Assembly (NCBI GenBank): GCA_900556185.1
Contig: USNN01000046.1
Coordinates: 1 to 7,095, forward strand
Length of the DNA: 7,095 nt
DNA from: an uncultured Eubacteriales bacterium
GTDB lineage: Bacteria > Bacillota > Clostridia > Christensenellales > UBA1242
Direction of reading: 5' to 3'
Below, one piece after another: positions 7,001-7,095 of this stretch. Numbering within the stretch: the first letter of the stretch is position 1; each line of letters opens with the position of its first letter. The position numbers were made by a program, and so were the translations under genes. The notes under the pieces were generated by a model. That model was not told the DNA's origin. It saw only the letters and a program-made list of their open reading frames with translations, and made no database searches.

Positions 7001-7095
7001 GCCCCAAGATGCTTCGTTACCATCACTAGCCCAAGGAGCAACTTTGGTTATTTGCCACCCAATAAAGGTGTAGCCTGCTCTCTTAACTAGTTTTG
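3059..7095 (-). CDS. Apparent fusion: InlB B-repeat surface protein joined in frame to a TelA-like protein (5' end beyond window)
   Basis: One open frame of about 1345 codons runs from the right edge to the TAA at 3061-3059. The frame stays open upstream of the TTG at 6970 (…YDPS before LGKFAI, and further up KLVKRAGYTFIGWQ, another repeat), so the true start is outside the window. The part up to about 4073 is a chain of InlB/Listeria-Bacteroides repeats, normally found on secreted or wall-attached adhesin-like proteins. The last ~336 residues are soluble, helix-rich and TelA-like, a cytoplasmic family. No signal peptide, sortase motif or membrane segment is visible. Base composition drops sharply at the switch (repeat region about 30-52% GC by line, tail about 17-25%). 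I report the frame because it is uninterrupted, but consider a chimeric join more likely than a real two-part protein. Confidence 0.6.
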   Translation of the reverse strand, partial: KLVKRAGYTFIGWQITKVAPWASDGNEASWGLNNKYTYDPSLGKFAIDNTNAVVISETGKINAGQYGDITLTALYKNNIITVNLLQANATVKGTENFYYIYNQPNYYAGVYASGNTGEVITKIAKLPTRVGYIFKGFNAKADGTGTTFVDASGNIINDLYKDASLVSVQDDYTKDVDLYVIWEAIDYTVKYDSNKPNTATNNVTGSTANSSHTYDTPKTLTPNGYKLTGWVFDGWNTKKDGTGTAYTDKQSVSNLTTTNGATVTLYAQWKQITYKIVFNKNNANATGTMADLTLTYDKEQTLTLNKFVYTGYTFKGWSVSANSTTIAYADGESVVNLTATDGGVINLYAVWGSNTYTVSFDGNGGTPSKNSMEVTYDSTYGTLPTATRAGWTFVGWFTLATGGTQVKENTKVTTSANHTLYAHWTANTYTVNFRSDVFDATNGYASENLTYNSTANSWTAKVISGNTYSNFKIQTYNGGIFVAQVITATNTGITTYTFTKTAELTKIRIAFNGNKEDSDYAYFLSNLTNGKIYTLSVNLTSFTSGGTTGTFSDIKIYDESVADQKNVTFNSAYGTLPTITREGYTFVNWSSNNAEELATEDTYVTSETIVTTPNNHSLTAVWKANTYTVNYNGNKPSTASTTLSGTTASQTLTYNRGYNLTANGYSLTGYTFTGWNTKADGSGTSFAETEFITNLATSGSITLYAQWQANSYSLSYDLNGGTAGSNAPTSANFDTELTISNPSRVGYTFAGWTATNLTTATAKHGTTTANTAWNGTTKVTSTKFINLSSTGYGEVKLTANWTANTNITYTVRYFVMNTNGDYELIETVTHNDGTADSEKTLSTLLKSNGYKFTISGISSSYCEVISGGLEFNKYMVGTKLGNTYQTTNTTDTKTTILADGTRAVDVYYQRARHTISFDPNGGYRVSDGATSILSMTYYYGHTEGVSERARVGYTLSGYNLTGNPTSVGIGGATKVFNGANSLGSVTLGTTDITISMVWTANIYNVNYINNSNILSVIGNLSTEQSRILNIELSTFKPYIPSLSECIDSLKSLEVKQMDVEDINDMMSYGNELSKHFVTINEEEHKLLSGDSNDKSIANINEIITNSYEVIEPKKSFFKWLFLEETNNNITIKLEAIPKLKEAINTNINILSSELLTYDKIRKYIIEYAKKNREYVIKTSEIVALLENKINEVNPNDPYSYIDSLQVSSQLQIAREKQNRFNTSNQLLNQELFKINQAIVNHFITINALEMARDDLLPLISSEILIAQGNKDANSSLELSKNIMDLFKAMLERNVDSTKEVLTKINSIYSLNGTTELLNMHINNYINTIDNTTDKENSKKLIKEI
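4361..4683 (-). other. Distinct extracellular module ending VYYQRA (MucBP/InlB-related type)
   Basis: About 107 residues that do not follow the LYAxW repeat plan. It begins ITYTVRYFVMNTNGDYELIE and ends ADGTRAVDVYYQRA. This follows the 'YTV..Y..n.dG.Y.l.et … dG…vYY.R' layout seen in clostridial surface proteins, where such modules alternate with InlB-type repeats. A regular repeat (HTISFDPNGGY) follows directly. It supports reading the repeat region as a genuine secreted surface protein. Confidence 0.55.
5405..5793 (-). other. Module inserted within one InlB repeat (unrecognised, beta-rich)
   Basis: A stretch of about 130 residues separates the first strand of a repeat (NTYTVNF, about 5814-5794) from its continuation (KNVTFNSAYGTLPT, about 5400-5360), which closely matches the neighbouring unit's MEVTYDSTYGTLPT. 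The insert has alternating Thr/Ser/aromatic residues, two ITTYTF/KIYTLSVNL-type strands and a closing TFSDIKIYDE. This is reminiscent of jelly-roll carbohydrate-binding modules that often end in a 'DIKLY' strand. I cannot assign a family from sequence alone. A glycan-binding role would be inference. Confidence 0.4.

Larger units (their letters stand above)
4073..7095 (-). repeat. Array of InlB B-type (Listeria-Bacteroides) protein repeats
   Basis: Tandem beta-rich repeats with the family signature: NTYTVxF/Y, NGG or NGN, GYTFxGW, and a closing LYAxW. Closing W motifs lie near 6540-6565, 6281-6304, 6035-6058, 5814-5838, 5220-5246, 4968-4990, 4682-4706 and 4090-4115, with one more repeat cut by the right edge (GYTFIGWQ near 7060). 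Most units are 73-95 residues; the exceptions are the 198-residue unit (5838-5220) with an inserted module and the unit ending VYYQRA (4683-4361). Such repeats extend adhesins and internalin-like surface proteins of Firmicutes and other gut bacteria. The repeats are divergent at the DNA level, so this is an old protein repeat rather than a recent tandem duplication. The anchor and ligand-binding parts are not in the window. Confidence 0.9.

Noticed and set aside
4073..7095. CRISPR array or DNA-level tandem repeat
   Set aside because: The periodicity is at protein level with unit lengths of roughly 73-107 residues and divergent DNA; there are no short identical repeats with uniform spacers.
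1716..7095. A new system linking riboflavin synthesis, TelA-like stress protein and a surface repeat protein
   Set aside because: The three parts differ in base composition and meet inside coding frames rather than at gene boundaries, which points to joined fragments rather than a functional gene cluster.

Overview
The window reads entirely on the minus strand. It holds the end of a riboflavin biosynthesis operon and a long, incomplete open frame, with three stretches of clearly different base composition. From a few lines counted by eye, positions 1 to about 2785 are moderately AT-rich (a ribD line is about 38% GC). Positions about 2785 to 4072 are extremely AT-rich (sampled lines 17-25% GC). 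Positions 4073 to 7095 are richer and more variable (about 30-52% GC in sampled lines). The rib genes resemble those of gut Clostridia such as Lachnospiraceae. The very AT-rich part looks like a low-GC Bacilli or Mollicutes-like Firmicute. The repeat part looks like a surface protein of another Firmicute. These taxonomic guesses are inference from composition and protein style only.

In transcription order (right to left) the layout is as follows. First, 7095-4073 encodes a chain of InlB B-type (Listeria-Bacteroides) repeats from a large surface protein whose start lies outside the window. Second, without a stop codon, the same frame runs into 4072-3059, about 336 residues of helical protein resembling the TelA/YaaN/YceH toxic-anion-resistance family. 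An AT-rich hairpin (3050-3021) and an extended -10 promoter (about 3000-2992) follow. Third, a strong Shine-Dalgarno leads into ribD (2969-1716), whose first 60 or so codons are a lysine/glutamate/asparagine-rich coiled coil in place of the usual RibD start. Fourth come ribE (1667-993) and ribBA (950 to the left edge, incomplete).

ribD, ribE and ribBA form a tight operon with gaps of about 48 and 42 bases. Together they cover the committed steps from GTP and ribulose 5-phosphate to riboflavin, except lumazine synthase (ribH), which would be expected just beyond the left edge. No FMN riboswitch is seen upstream of ribD.

The main oddity is that the very AT-rich block of about 1.3 kb has a protein-coding junction at each end: one inside RibD and one inside the surface protein. 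Both are in frame, and both join unrelated protein types. The simplest reading is that this block (3' part of a telA-like gene, terminator, promoter, 5' part of an unknown gene) comes from a different genome, joined either by misassembly/chimerism or by unusual recombination. I do not see good evidence for a new functional system. The two apparent fusion proteins should not be taken as real until the junctions are verified.
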